This document shows positions 12,273 to 25,087 of a DNA stretch of 64,000 nt, piece after piece. The position numbers and the translations under genes are program-made. The stretch spans positions 445,696,538-445,760,537 of the forward strand of contig NC_081413.1 of NCBI RefSeq assembly GCF_030272615.1, given 5' to 3'. Every line of letters starts with the position of its first letter. Positions within the stretch are counted from its first letter, which is position 1. The notes beneath the pieces are model-generated. The model was not told where the DNA came from, searched no databases, and was given only the letters and a program-made list of their open reading frames with translations. Source of the stretch: Cryptomeria japonica (taxonomy: Eukaryota > Streptophyta > Pinopsida > Cupressales > Cupressaceae).

Positions 12273-13326
12273 TGTTAGGTCCCAGAGACAACTAAGAGGG
12301 GGGGTGAATCAGTTGTTAAATAAATTCAAACCAAAAACAACTTAACCAACCTTAATGCTTAATACCGATAAACCAAACTTTATGCTGGTAGACAATTTAT
12401 CAGTTAATTATAGTACTGGTAAAGATTAATGCATGAAACAGAAAGACAATAACATCCACAACACATAATACCAATATTTGTCTGTGGAAACACTATAAGG
12501 GGAAAAACCACAGTGGGAAACCTTACCCACAATTAGATGATATTATTGTAGATAGTATGTGTATACAAATGGGGTCTGTACATGCAGAAAGGCCAAGCGC
12601 CTAGAGCTCACTACTCAAACACAAATAGGAGTCACACTAGCTACAATTGCATGGTTAAATCCAATAAGAATGTACTACTCAAAATAGCATTTCATATGCT
12701 GAATTCAGTACCGGTGTAGTTCTGATTGTCTTTACAAATACCTTTCTTCACCTTCAAATGATGTATATGTGTATAGCTCTGCTTATTCTCGCATATACCT
12801 TCTAACAATTCCTTGTCCTTAGTGCATATTGATCTTCCAAATAAGATCTTACATATATACCATAACCTAAGACCAATTTTAGTAGGTCGGCTCTAAAAGA
12901 TATTACTATAAAACAATTACAAGTAAATCAATAGCCAATGCAATATCCGATTCAAAATGTTGGCTTAATGCATTTACAATAACAACAAAATTATCTCCAA
13001 AGCGTGTCGTGCTTATCTGGAATAGATAAGCCTACTGGTGCATAACCTGGACCTATTTGTTGGTAACAACAAATATACAAATACAAATATGCCAATAAAC
13101 AAATCTCCAAGAAAAAGTGTCCAAATGATGTCTTCGACATTACTAAGTGTTTTCCATATCATTCCAAGTGCCGGTGAACACTATATCTTGCTAGTGCACC
13201 AGATACCAGTGATTGTGCATAAGTCACTTGCTTGCCGGTGAACATTGCTGATCCTCCAAAGTGCCAGAGTTGATAAGTGTTGATAGGTGTTGACATCAAT
13301 GACAAAACCATACCAGAATACCAACA
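12273..13326 (-). repeat. Copia-2 3' LTR
   Basis: This 1,054-bp repeat matches 17910-18969 almost throughout. It contains the copia-LTR block around 12460-12560 (GTGGAAAC, AGTGGGAAACC) shared with Copia-1, and several ACCGGT-like hexamers near 12710 and 13170-13240. Confidence 0.93.
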
Positions 13327-13353
13327 ATCTCCCTCTTTGGCATTGATGGCAAC
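13327..13353 (-). other. Copia-2 polypurine tract and adjoining conserved box
   Basis: On the minus strand this reads GTTGCCATCAATGCC followed by AAAGAGGGAGAT, directly before the 3' LTR. It differs by one base from the same box in NA1 (42532-42558). It primes plus-strand DNA synthesis. Confidence 0.88.
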
Positions 13354-13719
13354 ATAAGGTGGAAAAACCATCAAAGTGCCAAAATAGAAATGCCAAATAC
13401 CAAAACCCAACATCTCCCAAAAGAGATCATAACCAGAAATCAAAATTCAGATATAGAGAGTAATCAATCATCTCAAAGTATCAATCTCTCCCCGAATGAA
13501 TAATCTCTCTCCAAAAGATAATGTGTTTTTCCATAGATATATCTCCCCCTTTGACATCAAATACCAAAGCCAATACAAAACTAGATGTAAATACAAAATA
13601 CCAACCAATTTAGTATGCCAACTACTCCCCCTGAGAAGTAGCTCTCCTCATCAAAGCCAGAGTAAAAGATTTCGTTGTTAGTTCTGCGGGTTGATGACAA
13701 ACATCAACTATCTAAGTCT
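13354..13719 (-). other. Copia-2 3' untranslated region
   Basis: Between the pol stop and the purine tract. It is rich in CTCCCC-type repeats on the plus strand (13490-13640). No ORF is supported. Confidence 0.5.
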
Positions 13720-16700
13720 CTACTGGTGGGGGTATGCCCCAAGCTGGTCTCTAAGATATTCAAAGGTCTCTTTAGGCAGAGGTTTGGTGAAAATATCATC
13801 AATCTGCTCTTTATTATTCACATAAACCATTTTTACTTCTTTTGCTTCTACATTCTCTTTCAAAAAATTCAGTTTGATAGAAACATGTTTGGTTTTAGAA
13901 TGTAATACCAGATTCTTAGATATATCAATTGCTACAGTGTTATCACAATAGATAGTTATAGGTTCCTTGCATTTTTCCTTTATGTCCTTCAACATTTTCT
14001 TAAGCCATAATACCTATGTACAGTTAGTTGTTGCTGCAACTTATTTTGATTCTGCTGTTGATAAAGATGTACAACTTTTTTTCTTACTCAACCAAGAAAT
14101 TAATCTGCTTCCAAGAAAAAATGCTTCGTCGGTGTTTCTTTTTCTGGCATCCACATCTCTTGCCAAATTTGTATCTGTGTATGCACATAATTCAAAGTTT
14201 TCATCTCTAAGATACCATAAGCCAAGATTTGTAGTACCTTGTAAGTACTGGAAAATCCTTTTTACTGCTGATTCATGATTTTCTCTAGGATTACTTTGAA
14301 ATCTTGAAACAATACATACTGCATTCATAATGTCAAGTCTTGTTTGTGTCAAATACAGTAGGCCTCTTATCATAGATTTGTACGTAGTCAGATTAACAGG
14401 TGTAGATTCATCCCTTAGTGATAATTTCTCATTTGTAGTCATAGGTGTGCTTACCAGTTTAGAGTTCTCCATCCCAAATTTCTTTAGTAACTCTTTCAAG
14501 TATTTGGATTGACTCAAGAATATACCTTTATCAGTTTGTGAAATCTGCAATCCTAATTTTTTTTTATCTCTCCAATCATAGACATTTCAAATTCTTGTTG
14601 CATTTCAATAGAAAAATCTTTACATAATCCATCTTCTCCTCCAAAGATTATATCATCTATAACCAAGATGTCATCATTAGTCACTTTGTAGTATAAGTTT
14701 CCATCAACATTACCTTTAGAAAATTCAATCTTCAAAAGATACTTATCCAATCTAGCATACCAATCTCTTGGAGCTTACTTCAACCCATACAAAGCTTTCC
14801 TTAACCTGCAAACCATATCTTTATTATCTGTCAAAGAAAATCCATCAGGTTTCTCAATGTAAACTTCATCTTCAAGATCTCCATTAAAAAATGCACATTT
14901 AATATCCATTTGATATACTTTGTAGTTCTTGTTTGCTGTAAAAGCCAAGAATAATCTGACTGCCTCAATTCTAGCTACTAGTGCAAAGGTTTCATTATAA
15001 TCAATTCCTTCTTTCTGAGAATATCCCTTGCACACTAGTCTTGCTTTATTTTTTATTACATTACCATCTTCATTTAGTTTGTTTCTGAATACCCATTTTG
15101 TTCCAATCACATTTTTGTCTTTAGGCTAGGGAACTAATGTCCATGTGTTATTTTTCTCAATTTATTCTAGTTCCTCTTCCATAGCTTTAATCCAATGTTT
15201 ATCTTCACATGCCTCATTAATTGATGATGGTTCAATTTAAGAAATAAGACATACCTCTTCATTTGTCAGTCTTCCTCTTGTCATAACTCCTTGATACTTG
15301 TTCCCAATTATCTGATTTTCCGAGTGATTCAGTCTTACATACCGGGGTGTCTTTGTTTACTATTGTTCCTTAGTTATAGTGGAATTTTCAGATGATACTG
15401 GTGTAATTGGATCTTCATTCCATACCGGTGGATTCAGTGTAGGTTCATTTGTCAGTATCTCTATTGCCGGTTCAGAGTCTATATAACTTGAAGTTCCTCT
15501 AAACTGTTCATCAATCTTCACATTTGTACTCTCAACAATTTTATGCAATCTTTTGTTAAAACATCTATATGCCTTGCTCTTAGATGAATAACCAAGAAAT
15601 ATTCCTTCATCACTTCTAGGATTAAATTTTCCAATATACTCATCTCTTCTAATATAGCATTTACTTCCAAATATTCTAAAATATTTAAGAGTAGGAGTAA
15701 TACCAGACCATAGTTCATGAGGGGTCTTACCAATTTCTCCTTTGATGTGAACTTTGTTGAATGTGTAGATCGCTCTTCTTACTGCCTCTCTCCAATATAC
15801 ATGTGGTATATTTTCTTTAGATAACATAGTTCTAGCTGCATCCAAGATAGTTTTGTTTTTCCTTTCTACAACTCCATTCTACTGTGGTGTCCGAGGTGCT
15901 GATAACTGTCTTTTGATTCCATTCACTTCACAGAGTGTATTAAATTCCTTAGATGTGAATTCTCCTCCTTGATTTGATCTCAGACATTTGATTTTCTTAC
16001 TGGTTTCATTCTCTACCATTGCTTTGAATAGTTTGAACTTTCCAAGTGCTTCTGATTTTTCTCTGAGAAAAGTAACCCAACACATTCTAGAATAGTCATC
16101 AATAATTAGCATGAAATATCTATCACCTTGTAAGCTTTTAGTTCTAGCTGGACCACATAAATCAGTATGAATTAAGTCAAGAGCACTATTTGATTTTTCT
16201 AGAATACTTTTAAAAGATGCTCTAACTTGTTTTCCAAATTGACATTCCTTACATACTGGATTGTGAGGTTTGACAATCTTAGGTAAATCTCTAACTGCCT
16301 TAGTAGTACTGATTTTTACCATGCAATCAAAATTTACATGACAAAGTCTCTTATGCCATAGCCAACTTTTATCAATATGTGCAATCAAGAATGTCTTTTC
16401 GCTGTTATTCAAATGAAAGAGATTACCTCTAGTTTGATTACCGGTTGCAATTTCCAAACTAGTTATGTTCATGATTTTGCATTTAGCATTCTTGAATTGT
16501 AACTGAAATCCTTTTTCAACTAGTTGACCAACACTCAAAAGATTATGCTTTAAACCTTCTACATAGTAAACATTGTTAGTATTATGCTTTCCACCAAAAG
16601 ATATGGTACCTTTTCCTTTGATTAAACAAGATTTGTCATCTCCAAATCTTACCAGACCTCCATTATATTCCTGAAAGTTCAAGAATTTACCTTTAACACC

Positions 16701-17852
16701 AGTCATATGATGTGAACATCCTGAATCAATGATCCATTCATCCTTAACTTCAACTTTAGTTGTCAGGGCCTGCTCTACCGGTTGAACAGTAGGTGCCATT
16801 TGATCTTCTGTTATAGCAACAAAAACCCATCCATTGTCCATCAGATCTTCATCAGAATCATCAATGACTCCTTCATCGGCGAGATAGCAATATTTATCTT
16901 TGTTCTTCTTAAATCTGTATCTCTGGTATTCAGGGTTAGGCTTGTATGTTCTTCTAGCTTCTTCTCTTAGTCTAGCATGTCTATCAGGGCATCTTGAAGC
17001 CATATGACCAATCTTATTACAGTTAAAGCATTTAAAGGGTGCTTTACCTTCATACTTACTTCCAACTGGACCTTTAGGCATTTTCCTTGCAAATAGTGCT
17101 TCAAGTTCTTCAAGTTCTTCAATTTCTCTCCTGCTTTCCTCAAGTTCTTTTGCATAAAAGGCTTTCCAATCAGACTTGTCAAATGATGGTGCATATGATG
17201 TTGATGCCTTAAAAGCTAAATCTGTCTTTATAGTAGCAACAGGACCAAATTCCTCAATTTCAAAAGCTGAAAGTTTTCCAATCAATGTATCCCTAGTTAC
17301 TGATGTATTAGGCATTGTTCTCAACTCATTTATAGCAGTGACTTTCATTTTTTATGTCGATGACAATCCTCTTAAAATTTTTCAAACAATTTCATCTTTA
17401 CTTAAGGTTCCTCCATAACATTTAATACCCAAAACAATTTCATTTACTCTTTTCATAAAAGCAGAAATCCTTTCATCTTCTTCCATTTTTAAATTTTCAT
17501 ACCTGACTCGGAAGCTTTCAAGTTTTGCAATTTTGACTGTGGAATCTCCTTCATTCAATGTTTCCAAATGATCCCAAATATCTTTAGTAGTAGACCTATT
17601 TGATAATCCCATGATTTTCTGATCTGTTAATGCACTCAAAAGTGCTTCTCTTTCTTTGCAATCATTTTCCTCATCTTTAGCCAAGTGTGGTGGATTAGGC
17701 TAACTGTTTGTAGGAGTTGTATAGCCATTCTTTGTAACATCCTAGATGTCCTTTCCAATGCAATTTAGATGTGTCTGCACTCTGATCTTCCATATTCCAT
17801 AGTTGGTTCCATCAAGTTTAAGACTGTCCTTCCTAAAATAGTTAGTAGACAT
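13720..17852 (-). pseudogene. gag-pol: Copia-2 gag-pol polyprotein, decayed
   Basis: ATG at 17852 (MSTNYFRKDSLKLDGTNYG). Domains in order: UBN2 gag (17800-17290); a CFNCNKIGHMASRC zinc knuckle (about 17035); protease WIIDSGCSHHMTG (about 16710-16745); the LWHKRLCHVN pre-integrase motif (about 16350); integrase core; RT with the MDIKCAFFNGDL block (about 14890) and a VIDDIIFGG catalytic box (about 14650); and RNase H to 13720. The second integrase Asp is Asn (RSNQGGEF, about 15973), while the first Asp and final Glu remain. One frameshift sits at the T-run near 14560. Otherwise the frame is kept with internal stops (for example after TPQ near 15883 and after GLK near 14774), mostly one C-to-T change from Gln codons. 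The intact product would package, reverse-transcribe and integrate the element. Confidence 0.93.
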
Positions 17853-17894
17853 TGGATCTCCTCAAGCTGTTAAACTTCTGCAAAAAGAGGACTA

Positions 17895-17907
17895 GGCTCT
17901 GATACCA
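17895..17907 (-). other. Copia-2 primer binding site (initiator Met tRNA)
   Basis: The minus strand reads TGGTATCAGAGCC, a perfect match to the plant copia primer site, two bases from the LTR edge at 17910. Confidence 0.95.
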
Positions 17908-17909
17908 AT

Positions 17910-18969
17910 TGTTAGGTCCCAGAGACAACTAAGGGGGGGGGGAATGTGAATCAGTTGTCAACCAAATTCAAACCAAAAACAACTTAACCAACCTTAATGC
18001 TTAATACCAGTAAACCAAACTTTATGCCGGTAGATAGTTTATCAATTAATTATAGTAGCGGTAAATATTAATGCATGAAATAGAAAGAAAATAACATCCA
18101 CAACATGTAACACCAATATTTGTACGTGGAAACCCCGTAAGGGGAAATACTATGGTGGGAAACCTTACCCACAATCAGATGATACTACTGCATATAGTAT
18201 GTGTATACAAATGGGGTCTGTACATGTAGAAAGGCCAAGCACCCAGAGTTCATTGCTCAAACACAAATAGGAGTCACATTGACCACAATTGGATGGTTAA
18301 ATCCAATAAGAATGTACTGCTCAAAATAGCATCTTCATATGCTGGATTCAGTATCGGTGTAGTTCTGATTGTCTTTACAAATACCTTGCTTCACCTTCAA
18401 ATGATGTCTACGTGTATAGCTCTTCTTATTCTCGCATATACCTTCTTACAATTCCTTATCCTTATCGCATATCGATCTTAAAAATAAGATCTTACATATA
18501 TACCATAACCTAAGACCAATTTTAGTAGGTCATCTCTAAAAGATATTACAGTAAAACAATTACAAGTAAATCAATAGCCGATGCAATATCTGATTCAACA
18601 TGTCGGCTTAATTCATTTACAATAACAACAAAATTATCACCAAAGCATGTCGTGCTGATCTGGAATAGATAAACCTGCTGGTGTATAACCTGGACCTATT
18701 TGCTAGTAGTAGCAAATATGAAAATACGAATATGCCAATGAAAAAATCTCCAAGACAAAGTATCCAACTGATGTCTTCGACATAACTAGGTGTTTTCCAT
18801 ATCATTCCAAGTGTCGGTGAACATTATATCTTGTCGGTGTACTAGATACCAGTGACTATGCATAAGTCACTTGCTTGTCGGTGAACATTGCTGATCCTCC
18901 AAAGTGCTAGAGTTGATAAGTGTTGATAGGTGTTGACATAAATGACAAAACCATACCAAAATACCAACA
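17910..18969 (-). repeat. Copia-2 5' LTR
   Basis: This 1,060-bp partner of 12273-13326 begins TGTTAGGTCC, followed by a G-run and GAATCAGTTG. It contains the element promoter in principle; no TATA box is assigned. Confidence 0.93.
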
Positions 18970-19030
18970 CCTTGTAGGACATTGCCAACTCTGAATCTAG
19001 GTTGATTTCCTTGGATTAATTAATGGAAAA

Positions 19031-19872
19031 ATGGCAAGAGCATTGGAGTTTGGGAAGGTTGGCACCTCAAGAATTCGTCATTGCGAGCTGCAATTTTTCT
19101 ATAAATATGTCTTTTCAGACATTCTTTTGTATAGTGCTAGCTTCAACAACGGAGTTTCTTCAACCATGGATACTCCTGTTAGGCTTGTCAGCAGCAAAGC
19201 GTAGGTCGATTTCCTTGGAAATATCTCTGATCAGAGGCTGCAGCTGATGATGCGGCAAAAGAATCCTATGATAATTGCTGCTATTAAGTGGGTACTTGGA
19301 GAGGACTTCATAAAAAATGCAGATTGATACCATGTGAACACTAATATTTGTTCGTGCTTTATAGCCTCACTACTAGATTGTGGTCTGCCTAGGCCACTAG
19401 CTTCGCAGCTTACCAAGGCTCTCATTTTCCAGGACTCTCTAGGAAGATTGGAGGAGGTAATTACATATGATGTCCCTTTCAGGGGGCTCCCTTTATCATC
19501 TGACCTGAGACATTTTATTTTATCATGTCCCTTTCTAGCAATGAAGTACCCTGGCATCCACTCATCAGCGGTCTGAAGATGATGACATTGTCTTTTCATC
19601 GGTTTCGCGTCGAGCTTGCTGCAAAATTCCTCTTGCAGGTCCATATGATAGTCCCTATCCCTGGAGAGATCGAATGGTATTTTGATTTTAGGGACTATAT
19701 ATTCCCTTCAGTCCTGACACTGCACATACAACTAAATGTGGTTGTTATCTTTATGGCTGGGGTGCTTGGAGGTGATTATGACCTCGAGTGGTCGAAGGAG
19801 GATGACACTCCTGATCATAGTGGAGACCCAAACTTCCTGATAGAGGATGATGAGGACAAAGAAGATCAATGA
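19031..19872 (+). pseudogene. Antisense ORF in the 3' region of the Tat element, unknown
   Basis: This is a plus-strand coding remnant, antisense to the Tat pol. From ATG 19031 one frame runs to 19576 with two stops (19202 TAG, 19325 TGA). A frame change near 19545 then leads to a segment ending in the acidic tail DDEDKEDQ at 19872. It starts MARALEFGKVGTSRIRHCEL; the part 19334-19530 has plausible soluble-protein composition. A VDFLG-encoding motif occurs at about 19205 and, in the same frame, at about 19010, so part may be duplicated. Copia-2 inserted just upstream, so the true start may lie at or before 12272. Some Tat-lineage elements such as maize Grande are known to carry an antisense gene downstream of pol; homology to that gene is untested. 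Confidence 0.55.
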
Positions 19873-20123
19873 ACTAGCAATGGCCTACCTTGTAGTTTTG
19901 ATTTTGACTTGTCATTTTGTAAAAATAGGAGGGGGGCAGAAGCCTTGCTCTTTAATGTAAAAGAAAAACAAAATGCATAATATGATAAATTTTCTCTTTT
20001 GTTCAATCATGGCATATTTTGTTATTTCTATTACCTTGCTTGGATATGACTAAGAATAATTAAAATAAATAAGGCATGCAAAAGCACTATTTACAATTTA
20101 TACATATGGGGAGGAAGAAAACT
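19873..20123. other. Spacer between antisense ORF and Tat integrase end
   Basis: It contains a plus-strand purine run (19930-19942, AGGAGGGGGGCAGAAG) and AT-rich sequence. No ORF is seen. The G-rich run lies on the wrong strand to be the Tat polypurine tract. Confidence 0.4.
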
Positions 20124-21189
20124 TTAATAGAAAGGCATAAGGTGGAAACCATTAACTGGGATCCAAAGGGGGCGTCCATTCATGTCTTTGAGGTCGAATG
20201 CGTTAGCACCCCTCCAATTTAAAATGTGGAAAGGCCCCTTCCACAAACAATCAAACTTGGCATGATGGTCGGGCTTTGCCACCCTTTCATTGTATTTCAG
20301 CATGAGATCCACAGGGCTGAAAACTGCACTAGAGCTCTTTTTACTGTCAAACCAATTTTTGATGGTTTCCTACCTATCCTGGAGAGTGATGAAGGCTGTC
20401 TCTCTAGCCTCTCCCAGCTCCATAATTTCTACCAATCTTATGGTCATGGGGCCGTTTTCTGCCACCTCGATAGACTTAAGTACCTGTAGGGTTGGGATCT
20501 CTAAAGAGGTAGGAAAAAGTGCATCCTTCCCATAGACCAGCTTGTATGGGGAAGTTTTTAGGACCTACTTGGTTGGTATTCTATCCACCCATAATGCACT
20601 TCTCAAATGATGGTGCCACTCCCTCTTATATTCTGAACCTATCCTCTTGATAATCCTAATCAAGTTCTTGTTGGTGGACTCGGCAAGTCCATTCCCCTGA
20701 GGGTAGTAGTTAGACGAGATTTTGAGATAGATACCTCTATTGATGGTGAATTGGGTAATTCTCTAGCCGGTGAATGCACACACATTGTCTGATAAGATGG
20801 TTTTGGGGAACTGTATCGACATGCCAAGTCTACTAGGAAAGCCAACACTTCACTTTCTGATGAATTCTTTAAAGGAACGACTTTGGACCATCTGGCAAAA
20901 TAATCAATGGCGGTCAGGATCCACTTGTGTCCAGCCGAACTTGGGGGATTGATCATCCTGATGAAATCAAGTCCCCACTGAGAGAAAGGCTCTTATACTA
21001 ACATAGGCCTGAGGGGCATTGCTTCTTTTCTGCCTCTACCAATATAATACTGGCACTCCTTGCATTCTCTTACCAAATTGTGCGCATCCTTAAAAATGGA
21101 AGGCCAAAAATATCTAGCCTAGGTAATTTTGATGATGGTTATGGGAGTCGAGAAGTGGCCTCCGGATGAACCATAGTGAAATTCATGTA
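20124..21189 (-). pseudogene. Tat element integrase, core and C-terminal part
   Basis: This continues the integrase interrupted at 33553. It has the zinc-finger end with ECKECQYY (about 21060), a core with SAGHKWILTAIDYFARWSKV (about 20900-20950), and a C-terminal domain with CLWKGPFHILNWRGANAFDL (20124-20312) ending at 20121. Stops occur at about 21000 (TAG/TAA) and frameshifts after 20770. The lack of a chromodomain and the fold around WKGPF fit the Tat/Athila side of gypsy. The family function is joining of element DNA to the chromosome. Confidence 0.85.
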
Positions 21190-24100
21190 TGTAATACCCA
21201 CCCTAGTGAGTTTTCTTGGCATGGACATTATTTGTTATATTTGGTGATATGGGACTCTATATTTCCTTGTTAGAGTAGATGATGAGACATATTTAGTTAT
21301 ATTTGCACCTTTATGGTTCAGTATGTTATCTGATGCATTAGTGAGTTAGGCGTTTCATTAGTTTATGTACATGATCTCATTATGATAATCTTTTCAAATG
21401 GCTGATATATTATAAGTTTATTATCTCCAGCTAACAATGCTAACCTAGTCATGCTTGGAATAGATTATTATATGAGATATCTATAGGATGAGGGGAGGTA
21501 GTCATAGTTACTATATGGAGACCCACACGATGCCGCACTCCCCCTCTTTGTTTGTCATTTGTATATAGATATATATTTCTATCGTTTCGGTGATGCAGGA
21601 TTGCAGGTACTAGGCATCGACTCCACCTGGCTACATAGGCCTGAGCATGCCTCTAAATCCTCGAATGTTGTTGTTGCGGAGATAACACCAAGGTTCCCAC
21701 AAGCAAAACTATTGGATGTAGGTATCCCGTTTAGGAAGATCACCCTATCTTGAGGGTTGGGCAATGTCATGTTTATGATGGCTATTGGTTTGAGTATTTT
21801 GATTGGTTCTAATTTATGTTGTTCGTAATGATTTTTTATATAATGTTTGATTATTTATTTTATAGGATACCTACACATTAAATGATTTAAGTGGCTTATG
21901 TTATGTGGCATTAAAAAAATGAAAAAGAAGTAATATAGATGTATTATGTTATATTTATGAACATATATATATATAAATATATATATTGTGTGTGTGTATG
22001 TGTAATATAAGAATTGTTTTTATTAATTCTATATATATATAAAAAAGGATAAAATAAAAAGACCGAGGTTTAAAATAATATTATCTTAGTCAATGAGTTT
22101 TGAACCTATGAATTCTCTTGTATAAGTCTTGATAGTTACCATTGGGCTATATGTGTTATTTGAGATTTTTATTTAGCTATCTAGTATTTAGTATACTTAT
22201 TTTCGTGGGGTATCTATTAAATTTTAAATAAACTATTATAGTTAGTGTTAATAAATAATACCAACCGTAGAGGTTGGAATGGTTGCTTCTCGTAAAACAA
22301 CCTCTCCAACTATACAAGTTGGTATTATTTATTGAAGTTTGTATTTTAGAGGAAGGGGTTGGTATTTTTCAGGAAGATAAATCAGAATAAATTTGAAGGT
22401 TTAGGAGTAGGAAGAGAGATTTGCACAAGGGGTTGGATTTTTTCTTGTTCTTTCTCAAAAGATTTTCTTCGCCAGACCCAAGGTAGGCCTCATTCCAAGA
22501 AGAATCCATGTGGCTTGCTTGTGTTGTATGTTATGCTTGCATAATTTAAATGAATATTAGATGAAAATTTAAATTGAAAAATCTGAATATTATTCTAGAA
22601 ATACTTTATTTTGCTTCTTTCCTTGTTTGTGTAAGGGATATTCTTTGGTTGGGAAATTCAATTTGGAGAAAATGAGTTTAATGTTGGAGAGTAATGACTC
22701 TTGTATTTATTTTTATGTTTATTTTTAATATAAAAATTATTTATGATCTGTAGTGATTCAAATATAAAAATACATCTATAATTAAATGTCATATCTCAAC
22801 CAACAACTATTCTTCAAGTGTCAAGTATCAACCCAACAAACAAGATTTCCATTCTTATGATTGTCCCAATTTTGATAGTTTTGATTCTGTTATTCATAGC
22901 TTTAATTACAGATAATATTTTTCAAATCGCTTCAGTGAAAACATAGAAATCTAGGTGTACTAAAAATATCCAAAATGTAGGGAAATCCAACAGTTCATTT
23001 GAAATTTAAGTTCCCCGTACTGAGACTAATTTTCTGTCAATAAAAACTCAAAAAAAAATCATTGTTTGTGTCACTAGGGCATCAAATATCTTCCTCAAAC
23101 TAAAAGCAAATGATTTTAAAATAAATGGATATGAAAGATAACTCCAAATATTATATTAATCCAAAATATTTCATCTTTTAATGGCTTAAAATGAATTTAT
23201 GAACAAACTCTTTTACACAACTCAATCAAAGAGGGTTTTAAATAGTTTTAAGAAAATTTATTTAAACTTTTATTATAATCTTTGGTTGAGGCTAAAAATT
23301 ATTTCAGATTAAATATAAATCATTATACTATTTTCTCAAATATATTTCAATCTTCACTCAAACCATTTATCAAGATAAATATCTATTAAACAACAAGGAA
23401 ACATGGTTCCATTTTATGGGGTTTTGAGTTGTTCTTTGGGTTGCTTTTCCTTCCTAGGGGTTTGGGTGCTTTCTATAGTAGGTACCTCTATTTTAAAGAC
23501 CTCTAATTCATGTATGTGTGGTGTTCATGATAAAAAAATAAAATTAGTGTTTTATATATGTTATGCGTTGGCCACCTCCTTCTCATGCTTGATTGTGGCT
23601 TAGAGATAAGGGTAAGACTCATCCTTATGGTTCAGAGGACATGGGAGAGTACTTGAACTTATATACTGATTGTGTGACATGATTTATTATTTTTTATTTG
23701 ATGAATGTTTGAGTAGGGTAACTAGATACCCTAAGTGGGTGGCTCACTATAGGTTGCCAAGACACAAAGTGGTTGCTAGGAGATCCAATGAGTGGATTTA
23801 ATTCAAGTGATAACCTTTTTAAAATGAACTTGGGTTGGTTTGGGATATAACACACTAATACAAGATAAATGATTATTTTAGTCCATATAGGCCTGTTGGA
23901 GTACCACGACCATTGTTACAAGCTAGGTGGATCCTTTTGAGAGGGGACCACGGTACATGGTAGGCAAGGTGGATCCCGACATTAAGGCTATATGATGACA
24001 CCCACTTAATAGGTGTTTTGGTTCTCTCTCTCTCTCGTGATGTTATTTGATGTTGTTATGTGATATGTGGTTCTTCTTTATTGTTTTGGGGAAACATGTC

Positions 24101-24975
24101 TCATGGCCTTAGTATTGCCCTAGTACTTGCGTGGACCTTGGTTTTATCTCCTATCACGGGGGAGTGGACCTTGTGGTTCCACGTGGTTGGGTGGTAAATA
24201 TTTTTTGAGGTGTGTTCATGATCTCTTTTGATGATGCTTCTTCATCCTTGGTTGAAGATGTTGAAGACCTTTCTTTTGAACTAGTACATTCAAATATTGT
24301 AAAGATTATTTGTCAGCCATGAATGGCCCTATAATAAACATGTAATTTTATGAAAAGCATTGTAAAAGGGAGGGTAGTTTATAGGAACTATGATAAGGGA
24401 TGATTACTTTGTATTGAAACAATGTTTTTAAAAGTTATGTTACCCTTCCTATCCTATCTCTTCAAGATCTTATTGTATTGTTATGAAAATTGAGTAAAAG
24501 GCATTAATAGAAACTACAATTGCATTATTATATATGTTATTATCAAATGAAATGTATTAATTACATGGATGTTGTAAATAATAATCAAGGGGAAAATGAT
24601 GCAAAGGATAGTTATTCATTCTATAGTGGGAATTGGATTATGGGAAATAGGATTGTTATGTACTTTTACTTTGGTCTCAAATGAAATGATAAAAGCTTTG
24701 TATCATATCAAACATATAGTAAATTTAATGTGTTGTGAAATATTATATCATGCTCAAAATTAAGAAGATCATTGTATGTTTATTTTATGCACATTATGTT
24801 ATGTGTTAAGATGTTATATATTTCAATTATTTTGATGAACATTAAAGGGAACCTGTAAGGCATTAAGTACGTTTACTTTCTAGAAGTTGTAGATGTATGT
24901 TATATTAAAAAAAAATTGTAGCATATTTTTGAACTTTTGTTCTTGTCCTATCGGGTTCCCTAGTGGGGCATGACA
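21190..24975 (+). repeat. Chromovirus 5' LTR (3,786 bp)
   Basis: Begins TGTAATACCC and ends GGGGCATGACA; the same ends occur in the other copy. Most of it is AT-rich and non-coding. A 66-codon open stretch at 23403-23603 recurs in altered form at 31982-32233 and is not a credible gene. It holds a tRNA-like promoter pair on the minus strand (22097-22149). Confidence 0.92.
22097..22149 (-). promoter_or_regulatory. tRNA-like A/B box pair (Pol III type) in chromovirus 5' LTR
   Basis: On the minus strand, A box TAGCCCAATGG (22149-22139) and B box GGTTCAAAAC (22106-22097) match the Pol III consensus TRGCNNARYGG and GGTTCRANNC, with 32 bp between them. No full cloverleaf can be drawn, so this is not called a tRNA gene. 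Function is not shown. Confidence 0.5.
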
Positions 24976-24976
24976 A

Positions 24977-24991
24977 TTGTTATCAGAGCCC
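24977..24991 (+). other. Chromovirus primer binding site
   Basis: TTGTTATCAGAGCCC just after the LTR end matches the initiator-Met site TGGTATCAGAGC except for one base. Confidence 0.88.
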
Positions 24992-25087
24992 TAGGTTGCT
25001 ACACTGGAAGCTCTAGGGTCTATTATGCTTAGTTAGATTATATTTTAAATCTATATATATCCTTCTTATGTTGTGTTACTCTCCAAG

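Larger units (their letters stand above)
12273..18969 (-). mobile_element. Copia-2: structurally complete Ty1/copia element inserted in the Tat element
   Basis: LTRs at 12273-13326 and 17910-18969 flank a primer site, gag-pol and purine tract in correct minus-strand order. Both LTRs run from TGTTAGGTCC to ACCAACA. The target duplication is CCTAG (12268-12272) and CCTTG (18970-18974), one mismatch, indicating some age. Domain order protease-integrase-RT-RNase H is diagnostic of copia. Confidence 0.93.

Noticed and set aside
19929-19945. Polypurine tract of a plus-strand element
   Set aside because: No LTR start follows it, and the surrounding integrase end and 3' region fit the minus-strand Tat element.
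22097-22149. Possible tRNA gene
   Set aside because: Only A and B boxes match; no acceptor, anticodon or T stem pairs convincingly.
23403-23603. Small hydrophobic protein in the chromovirus LTR (also 31982-32233)
   Set aside because: The two LTR copies differ by frame-altering changes and neither has a family match; LTR position argues against a gene.
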